Shown: piece after piece, positions 16,848 through 27,272 of the stretch | Position numbering within the stretch: the first letter of the stretch is position 1 | How the letters are laid out: each line of letters begins with the position of its first letter | Origin: Candidatus Ruthturnera sp. Tsphm01 | GTDB taxonomy: Bacteria; Pseudomonadota; Gammaproteobacteria; PS1; Pseudothioglobaceae | Assembly (NCBI GenBank): GCA_030142985.1 | Contig: CP125320.1 | Coordinates: 253,639-317,638 of the forward strand | DNA length: 64,000 bases | Direction of reading: 5' to 3' | The notes under the pieces: generated by a model | Seen by the model: the letters and a program-made list of their open reading frames with translations, nothing else | The model's database searches: none | Told to the model about the DNA's origin: nothing | Translations under genes and position numbers: made by a program

Positions 16848-17240
16848 GTGGATGATAACAATCGAGAATGGCTTAATATTGATGTTGATTTATCTATGCC
16901 AGCAAGACGAGTAATTCAATCATTAGAACGACTCATCGAATGGCGAGGCAAACCTAAATCAATCAGATGTGATAATGGTCCTGAATATATCAGCCAACAA
17001 CTCAGAGACTGGGCGCAAACAAGTGATATTGAACTGAGATATATCCAACCAAGCAAACCAACTCAGAATGCTTATATTGAGAGATTTAATCGCACAGTAA
17101 GACAGGAGTGTTTGGACTTGCATTTGTTTGATTTAGTTGAACAAGCATAAAACCTAACCACACAGTGGTTATGTGTTTATAATAACTAACGTCCACACTT
17201 TGCCTTAGGCGGAATACCGCCAAAGGCAAAGGTGGCGTAA
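16848..17240 (+). pseudogene. IS3 type A orfB, 3' half with internal stops
   Basis: Only the second half of the integrase core remains: VDDNNREWLNIDVDLSMP, CDNGPEYISQQL, KPTQNAYIERFNRT. It ends at TAA after DLVEQA, exactly where the copy at 8787-9300 also has TAA, and a further TAA interrupts the WVYNNERPH motif. The natural stop would be at 17238-17240. Confidence 0.85.
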
Positions 17241-17357
17241 TAAAATGACTGTAAACAGTCAAACCTCTACTTTAGAATTGTACGAAAATGGGGGTGTTAC
17301 AAAAAAATTATATTAAAAGTGTAATTGTGATAAAATTAATAATTAATACAATAACAA

Positions 17358-18623
17358 GAGACCTTTGAATAATTCATAATTCCCCATCCTAATTTCAACT
17401 TTTACAATTTTTCAAAAATATTTTCAAAATTTTCCCTATTTTTCTATAAAAACCTAAAAAACATCTTGCTTATCTGAGTTTTCATCGCCACATTTTTCTA
17501 TTTTTACCCTTTTGCCACTCATTGGACGCAACAATCCTGCAAGTCTCGCATCTGTTTAAAAATGCTCATTCCAGTTTTAAGGTTGTGACTCATGGCAATT
17601 AGTTGCGCTCTGGTTTTGTTTCTTTCTAGTCCAAGGTATCTTGCCTTGGCTAATCCGTGATGAAGCTTAAGTAGTCCAAAAGTGCGCTCAACAATATAGC
17701 GAATGGATGAGCGTTGTTTATTCTCTTGTTTCTGTTGCTTGGTTAAAGGCTTGTTTCTGTAGGCACGGTGCAATATTTTATTATTTTCTTTGCCTAGTTT
17801 TTCATCATTGTTTTTATTGGCATAAGCGCTATCAGCATAGACTTGTCCACATGTTTTTATTTTACTGTTAGTGCGTTCTACCTCTAATAATTTATCAAAC
17901 TCTTGTGAGTCGTGTACATTACCTGGAGTGTAAGTCATTTTCTTAACAAAACCATCTTCATCGGTATTGGCGTGCATCTTAAAACCATAGGTGGTTTTAC
18001 GTTTGCCATCGGCTGCTATTTTGACATTGTATTTTGCCTCTTTATCTTGAGTGTTGTTGCCATCCTTGCCTTTACGCTTGCGTGATTGTTTGGCTTCTAT
18101 AACGGTGGCATCAATGATGTTGATTGAACCCAAGGAAACAATGATTGAATTTTGTTCAAGATGGGTATTGATTTGCTCTAGTAGAGGCGCTAGTAATTTC
18201 TCGGTGCTGAGTAGTTGCCTGAAACGCCAAATGCTAGAATGATCAGGCACATTTTCAGACAAAGACAAATCAATAAAACGTCTGAACATTAAATCTCTGG
18301 CAATTTGCTTTTCTAGCGCCTCATCACTTAGACCGTACCAAGCTTGAAGGATTAGGATTTTAAACATTATCAGTGACGGATAACTAGGTGCACCTAGTCT
18401 AGATGAATACAAGTTTGAAAGTGTTTGTTCTATCTCATTCCAATTGATGATGTTATGTACATCATCAAGTTCTGATAGGGATTTGTGATCTACAACAAGA
18501 GAATCTGCAAATGAGTTTTGTTGGGTGTTTTTCCAAGACATTTTTGATATTTTTAAAGTTGTTTTTAGATGGGTGTTATTTTACTAGATTGTTGGGTTTT
18601 TAGTTGATTTATGCAAAGGTCTC
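17358..18623 (-). mobile_element. IS5-like element, copy 1 (intact)
   Basis: 1266 bases with inverted ends GAGACCTTTG at 17358 and CAAAGGTCTC ending at 18623, carrying one long transposase gene on the reverse strand. Nearly identical to the copy at 44444-45709 and related to the copy at 42588-43852. Identity between copies suggests recent activity or recombination. Confidence 0.92.
17519..18541 (-). CDS. IS5-family transposase
   Basis: 340-residue DDE transposase of the IS5 family. N-terminal part: HNIINWNEIEQTLSNLY and FKILILQAWYGLSDEALEKQ; the first catalytic aspartate is in SINIIDATVIEAK, the second in VYADSAYANK, and the glutamate in RYIVERTFGLLKLHHGL (the YREK-like region). All appear intact, so the protein may be functional. 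It differs from the copy at 44526-45548 by only a handful of residues (for example SSRLGAPSYPS versus SSIRGAPSYPP, and RTFG versus HTFG). Confidence 0.93.
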   Translation of the reverse strand: MSWKNTQQNSFADSLVVDHKSLSELDDVHNIINWNEIEQTLSNLYSSRLGAPSYPSLIMFKILILQAWYGLSDEALEKQIARDLMFRRFIDLSLSENVPDHSSIWRFRQLLSTEKLLAPLLEQINTHLEQNSIIVSLGSINIIDATVIEAKQSRKRKGKDGNNTQDKEAKYNVKIAADGKRKTTYGFKMHANTDEDGFVKKMTYTPGNVHDSQEFDKLLEVERTNSKIKTCGQVYADSAYANKNNDEKLGKENNKILHRAYRNKPLTKQQKQENKQRSSIRYIVERTFGLLKLHHGLAKARYLGLERNKTRAQLIAMSHNLKTGMSIFKQMRDLQDCCVQ

Positions 18624-18662
18624 AATTAATACAATAACAAAATAAAAACATGAGAGTAAAAC

Positions 18663-19317
18663 ATGAGTGCTATTGACGACGCAGAAACAAAAATATATTT
18701 ACCTTATGAAAAACAACCTTTTCATTCTGAAGGAATACAAGGAATACTTGATTCTAATCTTTTATATCCTGATGATGTGACTGATCCTGATGATGTGATT
18801 GAACGTGCACTGTTTGAAACTAAGACTGATATTGACCACGGTTCTCAATACGTTCCTGGAGTTCCTGAAGAAATGGAAGGGCATAGCGCAGATGGAGGAT
18901 TTTCCATCAAATCGTATGTTGTAGGCACGCCATTTGATGATTACTTATACGGCACCGATCAAGGGGAATCTTTTGTTGGCGGTGGTGGTGATGATGTTCT
19001 TACAGGGTTTGGTGGTGTTGATACTTTTTATTACAATTCGTAATGATATTATTACTGATTTCGTGATTGGCAGTGGTGGTGATAAGCTTGAACTAAGTAA
19101 TTTACTTACCGGTGAGACGAGCGACACTTTGGCTAACTTTATTAAAGTTATAGATAGTAATGGTGCGGCTGATGGTGGTGATATTACACTTAAGATTGAT
19201 GCTGATGGTGGTGGTAGTTTTGACACACCAGATATTACTATCACCTTAACAGGTGCTGGTATTACAGGTGCTGAGACGACATTGGCTAGTCTAACGGATA
19301 ATATTGTGATTGGCTAG
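18663..19317 (+). pseudogene. RTX/type I secretion substrate, frameshifted
   Basis: The first frame (from ATG 18663) gives an acidic N-terminal part and an RTX-like block, VVGTPFDDYLYGTDQGESFV and GGGGDDVLTGFGGVDTFYYN, stopping at 19043. The shifted frame continues with NDIITDFVIGSGGDKLELSN and ends ITGAETTLASLTDNIVIG at 19317. Together they match the C-terminal target domain of type I secretion substrates (VCA0849 class: Gly/Asp-rich calcium repeats, then ITDF...GDKL). Rejoined it would be about 218 residues, small for an RTX protein. The break near 19030-19060 could be decay or, less likely, recoding. An IS5-like element sits 40 bases upstream. Confidence 0.8.
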
Positions 19318-19349
19318 AGTTGTTAAGAAGCAATATTGCTACTAAGAAA

Positions 19350-19389
19350 CAAACACTCATTGTGATGAATAGTTGCAATGGGTGTTTTT
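19350..19389 (+). terminator. Rho-independent terminator after the RTX gene
   Basis: Arms AACACTCATTG (19352-19362) and CAATGGGTGTT (19376-19386) pair over 11 bases with one G-T pair, with a 13-base loop and a following T run. It lies about 30 bases after the RTX stop. Confidence 0.8.
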
Positions 19390-19393
19390 GTTT

Positions 19394-19432
19394 ATCTTGA
19401 TTTTTTCATGTGAAAACTCCTTAGTTTTTATC
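19394..19432 (-). mobile_element. Short end fragment of IS3 type A
   Basis: About 36 bases match the orfA start and RBS of the type A element in reverse orientation (compare 9561-9598). Neither the rest of orfA nor the terminal TGTAATACCC is present. Confidence 0.7.
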
Positions 19433-19591
19433 ATCATATATTGCCGAAAAACAGACTATAGAACCAGTAATTGCAATAACTGCACTTAATATAAAAGTAT
19501 TTTTTTCTACCATATTTATATGCGATATTTGAGGCAAGTAATGTGAAACCCATTGTAGAAAAATACTGCAAATCCAAGGGTAATGTTAATA

Positions 19592-19751
19592 GAGACCTTT
19601 ATATAAATATGAATAATCATCAAAACACCACCTTTCACCAACTTGTAAACTTTATAAAAATACAATTAGCCCTGCTAGGAATGTATTTAGAAAATTTCCA
19701 AGTTGATAAAATTTGTTATTTTTCTAGTCATTCCTATTCATACAAAGGTCT
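19592..19751. repeat. MITE with IS5-like ends, copy 1
   Basis: About 160 bases starting GAGACCTTTATATAAATATG and ending CATACAAAGGTCT, an imperfect inverted repeat matching the ends of the IS5-like elements. The interior (ATCATCAAAACACCACCTTT and AAAATTTGTTATTTTTCTA) recurs in the copies at 33130, 37819, 42364 and 63412. No transposase is encoded. Confidence 0.82.
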
Positions 19752-19753
19752 AT

Positions 19754-19900
19754 AAAGTTATTCTAAAAGGAGGTGATTTAAAATTTTGGGGCGGTATTGC
19801 TGTTTTATCTAGGAATGGATTATTTAAATTTCATGATGGCAATGGTTATGAATATAATCCTAATAATCTAGATGAGTGGCAAGATTTAAAATTTAAGTAA
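19754..19900 (+). pseudogene. Remnant of unidentified gene next to MITE
   Basis: The frame after the MITE reads KVILKGGDLKFWGGIAVLSR and then NGLFKFHDGNGYEYNPNNLD to TAA at 19898, with protein-like composition but no proper start; apparent starts lie inside the MITE. Upstream of the MITE the same strand has FEASNVKPIVEKYCKSKGN, perhaps the other half. Not identified. 19433-19591 otherwise shows nothing I can name. Confidence 0.35.
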
Positions 19901-21583
<1,683 letters not shown>

Positions 21584-21741
21584 CTTGTTTTTAAAAATAT
21601 TGACTTAACTGCTTCTTTTATTTTGTGCGTTGTTATTATTTCATACCTATCAACAGAGTTTATGTAAGCCAGTAAGGCTATTTAGAGAAAATTGTCAGTG
21701 TACTTTTTAGTATTTAGCACAATGTCAATATCAAGAATATT

Positions 21742-23139
21742 TTAACGCTTTTTAACAAATTTCATTAAACGACGTTTTTTGGCAATTTGCCTGGCATTTA
21801 ATATATTTTTTTTATCTTTAAAAGGATTATCTCCACTTTTGTATTCAATTTTGATAGGGGTGTTGGTCAACTTTAAAGCGTTAATAAAAAAGTTTTTTAA
21901 GTAACGTTCATAGGCATTGGGTACATTTTGTAGATGGTTACCATGAAAAGTAAAAGTCGGTGGAAATACATCGGTTTGGTTGACGTATTTAACTTTTAGT
22001 CTTTTTCCTTTAACGGGCGGTGGCTGATGACCCTGATTAGCTTTTTCTAAAATTTTATTCAATATTGAAGTTGAATACTGCCCGCCAGCGTTCTGATAAG
22101 ACTGATTAATGGGTGCAAACAATTTACCCACACCAGAGCCGTGTAGGGCAGAAATATAGTGCACGCTAGCATAATTTACAAAAGAAAGCTTAATTTCTAA
22201 TTTACGCTTAACTTCTTGCTTTTGATAATCGTCTAAACCATCCCATTTGTTAATGACAATGAGTAGCGCCCTACCTTTGTCTGCAATCATACCTAATAGG
22301 GTTGCATCTTGTTCGGTCACGCCAACTTGTGCATCTAATACAAGAATAACAACATGGGCCTTTTCCAAGGCATCAATGGCTTTAATAATAGAGAATATTT
22401 CAACTTTTTCATGGGTTGAGCGCTTACGACGAATACCCGCTGTATCAATGAGTGTATATTTTTGCCCTTCACGTTCAAAAGGGATATAAATACTATCACG
22501 CGTGGTGCCTGGTAAATCAATGACGAGTACGCGTTCTTGCCCTAAGATACGGTTAATTAATGTTGATTTGCCCACATTAGGCCTGCCAAGTACGGCTACA
22601 GCAATGCCTTTTACTGCCTCTATTTCATCAACGGTGGCTTGAGGTAGTAAAGGTAGGGTGGCATCAATTAAATCAGCAATACCTTGACCATGTTCGGCTG
22701 AAATAAGCATAGGCTCACCCAGTCCAAGCTCGAAGAATTCAGCAGCTAAAGTCGGATTTAAGCCCTCAGCTTTATTACAAACCAAAATGATATTTTTTTT
22801 AAGTTTTCTAAGGCGTGCTGCGATTTCCAAATCAAGACCAATCACACCATCTCGACTACTAACCATAAAATAAATAATGTTTGATTCTTCTAACGCATTC
22901 AGTACTTGACCTTGGATGCCACTATCAACTAGATTGTTTTTATTGGTAAGTCCGCCTGTATCAATAATTGTGGCAAAAGTTTGCGTATCGTCATCTAAAA
23001 GCACTTCTGCATATTGACGATCGCGAGTTAACCCTTCAAGATCAGACACCAATGCTTGACGTGAATGGCTTAGGCGGTTAAATAACGTAGACTTACCAAC
23101 ATTAGGTCGTCCAACAAGGCAGATAATAGGCAGACCCAT
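21742..23139 (-). CDS. der: Ribosome biogenesis GTPase Der
   Basis: Tandem GTPase of 465 residues needed for 50S subunit assembly. Both G domains show their P-loops, GRPNVGKSTLFNRLS (about 8-22) and GRPNVGKSTLINRILG (about 185-200), with switch motifs DTGGL and DTAGI and NKxD motifs (NKAE, NKWD). The C-terminal KH-like domain ends in a basic tail (RQIAKKRRLMKFVKKR). It follows hisS and yfgM on the reverse strand; the bamB gene usually found between yfgM and der is absent, only 5 bases separating the two genes. Confidence 0.97.
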   Translation of the reverse strand: MGLPIICLVGRPNVGKSTLFNRLSHSRQALVSDLEGLTRDRQYAEVLLDDDTQTFATIIDTGGLTNKNNLVDSGIQGQVLNALEESNIIYFMVSSRDGVIGLDLEIAARLRKLKKNIILVCNKAEGLNPTLAAEFFELGLGEPMLISAEHGQGIADLIDATLPLLPQATVDEIEAVKGIAVAVLGRPNVGKSTLINRILGQERVLVIDLPGTTRDSIYIPFEREGQKYTLIDTAGIRRKRSTHEKVEIFSIIKAIDALEKAHVVILVLDAQVGVTEQDATLLGMIADKGRALLIVINKWDGLDDYQKQEVKRKLEIKLSFVNYASVHYISALHGSGVGKLFAPINQSYQNAGGQYSTSILNKILEKANQGHQPPPVKGKRLKVKYVNQTDVFPPTFTFHGNHLQNVPNAYERYLKNFFINALKLTNTPIKIEYKSGDNPFKDKKNILNARQIAKKRRLMKFVKKR

Positions 23140-23144
23140 AGGAA

Positions 23145-23762
23145 TTAGTTCAAGTCGTTTAACTTAATTTTAATCAAATTTTGTAATCCAGAATCTTTAG
23201 AAATTTGATTTAAGGCTAATTCGTAATGTTTTTTAGCATTGTCAATTTGGTTGTTAGCTAAATAAATATCCCCTTTAAGTTGATTATATAAGCCGTCAAA
23301 CGCACTATTAGATGTAGTGTTTAGCATGCCGAGTGCTTTTTTATAATTACCCATTTCTAAATGTAGGCTGGCTATTCTCATATTGACAACTTTAGCAATA
23401 GAGACGTTGCTCGCATTACTCAATGGAGTAAGGTATTCAAGTGCTTGTGCATAATTTTTATTAGCCACTGCATTCTTAGCTAAAATCAATGTTGCTTGGT
23501 CAAGATAACCACTATTTGCATGGTTATTTTTTAGTTGTTCATAGGCTTGTGTGTTGCTAGGATTAGAGCTAAGTGTTAGGTAAATACTTCGTGCTTCAAT
23601 CAGTTGTGAGTGTTGATAATCTTTATAAGCACCAAACCCCCAAACGCTACCCGAACCTAGGCTAACAATAACAATAATTTGTAGTACATTTTCTTTAATC
23701 CACTGCTTAACTTGTTCGGCTTGCTGCTCTTCAGTTTTACCTACTTCAATAAAATTTTTCAT
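23145..23762 (-). CDS. yfgM: YfgM-like membrane protein with TPR region
   Basis: 205 residues. An N-terminal cytoplasmic segment (TEEQQAEQVKQWIKEN) precedes one membrane helix (about 27-46, LQIIVIVSLGSGSVWGFGAY), then a periplasmic tetratricopeptide-like region. This is the architecture of YfgM, an ancillary subunit of the SecYEG-PpiD translocon complex; a ppiD gene is also in this window (35908). The gene overlaps hisS by 4 bases and is followed by der, the conserved gene order. Confidence 0.87.
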   Translation of the reverse strand: MKNFIEVGKTEEQQAEQVKQWIKENVLQIIVIVSLGSGSVWGFGAYKDYQHSQLIEARSIYLTLSSNPSNTQAYEQLKNNHANSGYLDQATLILAKNAVANKNYAQALEYLTPLSNASNVSIAKVVNMRIASLHLEMGNYKKALGMLNTTSNSAFDGLYNQLKGDIYLANNQIDNAKKHYELALNQISKDSGLQNLIKIKLNDLN

Positions 23763-25027
23763 TTGCTTTCCTTAAAATATTTAACTGCTTCTTCTAAATC
23801 CATGGTTTGTTGCTCCCCCTGACCTTTTAGAGGTTTGATGCTAACTTGATTGTTGCTTAACTCTTCTTCGCCCAAGATTAATGCAAAATGTGCTTTGGAC
23901 TTATCTGCCTTTTTAAACTGACTTTTAAAACTACCCAGAGTGAGGTCATTATAAAGGATTGCATCAGGCAATGCATCATGCAAAGCACTTGCTATTTGCA
24001 TTGATTTAATCTGTGCTTTTTCGCCCAATGCAACTAAATAAATAGACAAAGCGGAATCAGTTATTATTAAGTTTTGTGCCTCTAACAGCAACACTAAGCG
24101 CTCTAAACCAATCGCTAAGCCAACTGCTGGTGTCGGTGTGCCACCCATTTTTTCAACCAAGCCATCATATCGTCCACCAGCACAAATCGTACCTTGTGCA
24201 CCTAAATCAGTTGTGGTCCATTCAAACACAGTGCGACTGTAATAATCCAGCCCACGAACCAAGCGAGTATTGACCACATAAGTAATACCCAAGGCGTCTA
24301 AATAAGTTTTAAACTGTTCAAAATGTTGTGTAGATTCTTTGTCCAAACAATTTATTAACTTAGGCGCATTGTTAATTAAAGAATGCATCGCTTCGTTCTT
24401 AGTGTCCAAGATGCGCAAAGGATTGGTTTTTAATCGTCTTAAACTATCCTCATCAAGCCGGTCTTTGTGCTGATTAAAATACGCAACCAAAATTTTTCTA
24501 TAAACAACCCTAGCCTCACTAGAGCCTAAAGTGTTAATCTCTAATACAATATTTTTCAAACCCAGAACTTGCCACAAAGCATGTGTCATCATCATAAGTT
24601 CAGCATCCACCTTGGCATTAGTTGCACCAAATATTTCAAGCCCTATTTGATGGAACTGGCGATAACGCCCCTTTTGTGGGCGCTCGTGCCGAAACATCGC
24701 TCCTTGATAAAAGACTTTTTGAATGCCTTCTCTGGGTAAATTATGCTCAATCATCATACGCACACAGCCCGCTGTACCTTCAGGTCTTAGGCTTAATGAT
24801 TCACCACTTGACTCTGTCCATGAATACATTTCTTTTTCAACAATGTCCGTAGCTTCGCCAATTGCACGACAAAAAGTATCTGTCTTCTCAACGATTGGCG
24901 TACGAATATTTTGATAACCATAACTAATAAACAAATCAAAAATTGTCTTTTCTAACGATAACCAGAGTGCAGAATCTTTAGGTAGTAGGTCGTTCATACC
25001 ACGAATGGCTTGGATTTTTTTACTCAT
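23759..25027 (-). CDS. hisS: Histidine--tRNA ligase
   Basis: Class II aminoacyl-tRNA synthetase of 422 residues (E. coli 424). Motif 1 region IRTPIVEKTDTFCRAIGE, motif 2 FYQGAMFRHERPQKGRYRQF, the histidine-specific LVRGLDYYSRTVFEW and motif 3 VGLAIGLERL are all present, followed by the anticodon-binding domain. It is the first gene of the hisS-yfgM-der operon on the reverse strand. Confidence 0.97.
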   Translation of the reverse strand: MSKKIQAIRGMNDLLPKDSALWLSLEKTIFDLFISYGYQNIRTPIVEKTDTFCRAIGEATDIVEKEMYSWTESSGESLSLRPEGTAGCVRMMIEHNLPREGIQKVFYQGAMFRHERPQKGRYRQFHQIGLEIFGATNAKVDAELMMMTHALWQVLGLKNIVLEINTLGSSEARVVYRKILVAYFNQHKDRLDEDSLRRLKTNPLRILDTKNEAMHSLINNAPKLINCLDKESTQHFEQFKTYLDALGITYVVNTRLVRGLDYYSRTVFEWTTTDLGAQGTICAGGRYDGLVEKMGGTPTPAVGLAIGLERLVLLLEAQNLIITDSALSIYLVALGEKAQIKSMQIASALHDALPDAILYNDLTLGSFKSQFKKADKSKAHFALILGEEELSNNQVSIKPLKGQGEQQTMDLEEAVKYFKESK

Positions 25028-25269
25028 TTATTGATAAGTGTTAGAGGTTTTTTTAGCATTTTACCAATTTATACCTTAGGGGTTAGAAAAATAAAACAAA
25101 AGACAAGGATATTGAAACTTCTCTAAAAAAACTGGACATCTTGCTGACTATTATAAAATTCTTTCTAAAAATTATCAGGTGATTCATAACTTAAATACCC
25201 AATATCAAGAAATTCAGTATTAGTTCTATTACCCCCTTAAGATATTATTATTAGAGGTAATAATTGGCT

Positions 25270-25882
25270 AATTCAACCCATAAGTGCAACACCACTATTT
25301 AAAAAATAGTTTTTGTCAGTCATTTTGGTAAAAAACCTTAAATGGAGTTTTTGTATCCTAAACATTTCCTAGGCCTGTTATTTATTAAATTCACAACCTT
25401 AAACGTCTCTTTTTTACTCACATTGCCTACTACTTTATCTTTCAAGGTAAAGCAGTAGGCGGCTTCCGCGCTGATTTTAATGCCTGTATCTAATGCTAAA
25501 TGCCCAACAATTTGCTCAGGACTACAGTAGAGTTTAAGTTTTGAACGAGTATAGTTTTGCGTGTTGTGGGTGAGTTTTATTACTTTGTTTTTCTCTTGAT
25601 GTCTTTCAGTGGCAAGCTTATCAGTTTATTTGTAGCGATAACCTCTCTTGCCAGTATTGCGTTTAAGCTTGCGAGAAATTGTGGAGACGGCTCTGCTTAG
25701 TGTTTGGGCAATAAATCTAAGGCTAAATCCTTGTTTCCTTGTTAGGTCGATATGGTGTCTTTGTGCTTAAGTCAAATGGGTATATTTTTTTGTATGTTTC
25801 ACTCTTTGTTTGTTGTCAATAAAAAAGTTGGAATCATGCTTTTTAACCAACTAACGAGTGTTGCGCTTATGATGTGAATTCA
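25270..25882 (-). mobile_element. IS30-family remnant, degenerate
   Basis: Left end AATTCAACCCATAAGTGCAA and right end GTGTTGCGCTTATGATGTGAATTC match the other IS30-like copies here. The reverse strand between about 25797 and 25355 carries transposase fragments: AQRHHIDLTRKQGFSLRFIA, VSTISRKLKRNTGKRGYRYK, IKLTHNTQNYTRSKLKLY and NNRPRKCLGYKN. The start codon is mutated, several stops interrupt it, and the central catalytic region is deleted. The 240 bases between hisS and this element (25028-25269) show nothing I can name. Confidence 0.82.
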
Positions 25883-25917
25883 AGTAGTTTGAATTTTACA
25901 ACCCCTTGTGATTTTTT

Positions 25918-26823
25918 TTATTGATTACTAATACCATTAGGGACATGCCCTGTGGGTACGTATTGGGAGGCTGATTGGCAGTGTTGGTGTTGATCATCGA
26001 AAAAGATATCAGCACCGAATTCTTTCAAAAATATGCCCTTGTCTAGCCCGCCTAGAAAGAAGGATTCATCGATACGAATACCCCATTGACGCATGGTATG
26101 AATAACACGCTTGTGTGATGGTGCTGAGCGTGCGGTTACTAGGGCAGTTCTGATTGGGTTGTTTGCTGCTGGGAAGGCAGATTGTATTTTTTGTAATGAC
26201 ATTAAAAAGCATTTGAATGGTCCAGCTTTGAGTGCAATATTGGCTGAGTTTTTTTCGTTTTCTGCGAAGGCTTCCAAGCCTTTCTCTTGAAAAATTCGCT
26301 CTGATTCGTCTGAGAAAATAACTGCATCGCCATCAAAAGCGATACGTAATTGAGTTTCATGTGACTTTTGTGAGCCAGAGCCGACGATTGATGCTGCTGC
26401 AAATCCTGATTCTAAGGCTTTTTGCACATCTTTGTAGTTGCTTGATAAGAACAAATCTGCTTCAAATGCACCCACAAGATTGTGCGTACTTTCGCCACGG
26501 GTGAAGGCTGCTTTTGAAATGTTTAAGCTGTAATGCTCAATGGAGTTAAAAATACGCAAGCCCGTGTCAGCGCTATTGCGTGAAAGCAGGATGACATCAA
26601 TGGGGTTTTTTGTGGTGTTAAGGGTTAGTAATTTTTTGACCAGTGAAAAACCAACCCCAGGTTGTAAAATAACCTCTTCGTTCTCTTCTTGATGTTTGGC
26701 GTAAGCTTCAACGCCTTGCTCTTTAAAGATTTGGTGAGATTCATCAAGATTAAACAAAGCTCTTGATGAAATGGCGATGACCAGTTTATTCTTTACTTGA
26801 TTTTTTTTTATAGTGTTTGCCAT
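25918..26823 (-). CDS. Cytosolic 5'-nucleotidase (cN-I-like)
   Basis: 301 residues, member of the 5'-nucleotidase family related to vertebrate cN-I (PF06189 type). Two similar halves are visible: VIAISSRALFNLDESHQIF and LRIAFDGDAVIFSDESERIF, the second carrying the DxDxV nucleophile; VTARSAPSHKRVIHTMRQWG and ESFFLGGLDKG then DIFFDDQHQH complete the HAD-like site. It would dephosphorylate nucleoside monophosphates. Its start overlaps yqiB by 16 bases. The reason for coupling to the cpdA operon is unclear; all are phosphate-handling or uncharacterised. Confidence 0.82.
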   Translation of the reverse strand: MANTIKKNQVKNKLVIAISSRALFNLDESHQIFKEQGVEAYAKHQEENEEVILQPGVGFSLVKKLLTLNTTKNPIDVILLSRNSADTGLRIFNSIEHYSLNISKAAFTRGESTHNLVGAFEADLFLSSNYKDVQKALESGFAAASIVGSGSQKSHETQLRIAFDGDAVIFSDESERIFQEKGLEAFAENEKNSANIALKAGPFKCFLMSLQKIQSAFPAANNPIRTALVTARSAPSHKRVIHTMRQWGIRIDESFFLGGLDKGIFLKEFGADIFFDDQHQHCQSASQYVPTGHVPNGISNQ

Positions 26824-27272
26824 GATTTTCCTTGGTATTTATTTAAACAATAATCTAGCCATTTTTCGATAAAGACATTTAACTCCCATTGTATATTCAT
26901 ATCAGAGCATTGTGCTAAATATGGGTGGGCGTGATTAAGTGTGGTTTGATTGCATACAGAGATAACTTCTAATAATTGCACATCAAAATAGATTTTAAAT
27001 TTAATGTCTGGCTTGTTAATGTTGCCGGTGTTAGATTTGAGTTTGTGCGTCAGTGTAAAGACACCTGTGTGGGTAAATCTGTCTTCTACAATAAGGTGTA
27101 AGTCATTTTCACTATCTCGCTTAATCACACAATCATGAGCGGTTTGTCTTAATAGTGGAATAAGCTTTAAAATTTTTTGATAGTTTGATTCAAACAATTG
27201 CGAAACTTGGGCGTAAGTTTTTGGCTTTTGCTGATTGTATAGAGATTTTAAAAAATGTTGCTCTATATCCAC
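26808..27272 (-). CDS. yqiB: DUF1249 family protein YqiB
   Basis: 154 residues, DUF1249 (YqiB) family, function unknown. Typical segments: FESNYQKILKLIPLLRQTA, LHLIVEDRFTHTGVFTLTHK and HPYLAQCSDMNIQWELNVFIEKW within the C-terminal half. In E. coli yqiB lies beside cpdA, as here, which supports the call. It overlaps cpdA by 10 bases and the nucleotidase by 16. Confidence 0.85.
   Translation of the reverse strand: MDIEQHFLKSLYNQQKPKTYAQVSQLFESNYQKILKLIPLLRQTAHDCVIKRDSENDLHLIVEDRFTHTGVFTLTHKLKSNTGNINKPDIKFKIYFDVQLLEVISVCNQTTLNHAHPYLAQCSDMNIQWELNVFIEKWLDYCLNKYQGKSWQTL

Larger units (their letters stand above)
16441..17301 (+). mobile_element. IS3-family element, type A, copy 2 (degenerate)
   Basis: Bounded by TGTAATACCCC at 16441 and GGGTGTTACA ending at 17301; 861 bases, so internally deleted relative to a full element. 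It shares termini and protein sequence with the copy at 8725-9646 in the opposite orientation. It lies in the IS30 remnant on its left and against IS5-flanking sequence on its right, without a visible target duplication. Confidence 0.87.
17341..18640. repeat. 17-base direct repeats flanking an IS5-like element
   Basis: The sequence AATTAATACAATAACAA occurs at 17341-17357, immediately before the IS5-like element, and again at 18624-18640, immediately after it. A 17-base duplication is far longer than the few bases expected for IS5 insertion. The right copy sits in the leader of the RTX pseudogene. Confidence 0.85.

Noticed and set aside
18663..19317. Programmed frameshift in the RTX gene
   Set aside because: No slippery heptamer with downstream structure was recognised at the junction; decay or sequencing error is simpler.
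19543..19755. 70-codon frame running into the MITE at 19592
   Set aside because: Most of it is MITE sequence and it has no RBS; only the first 16 codons could be genuine.
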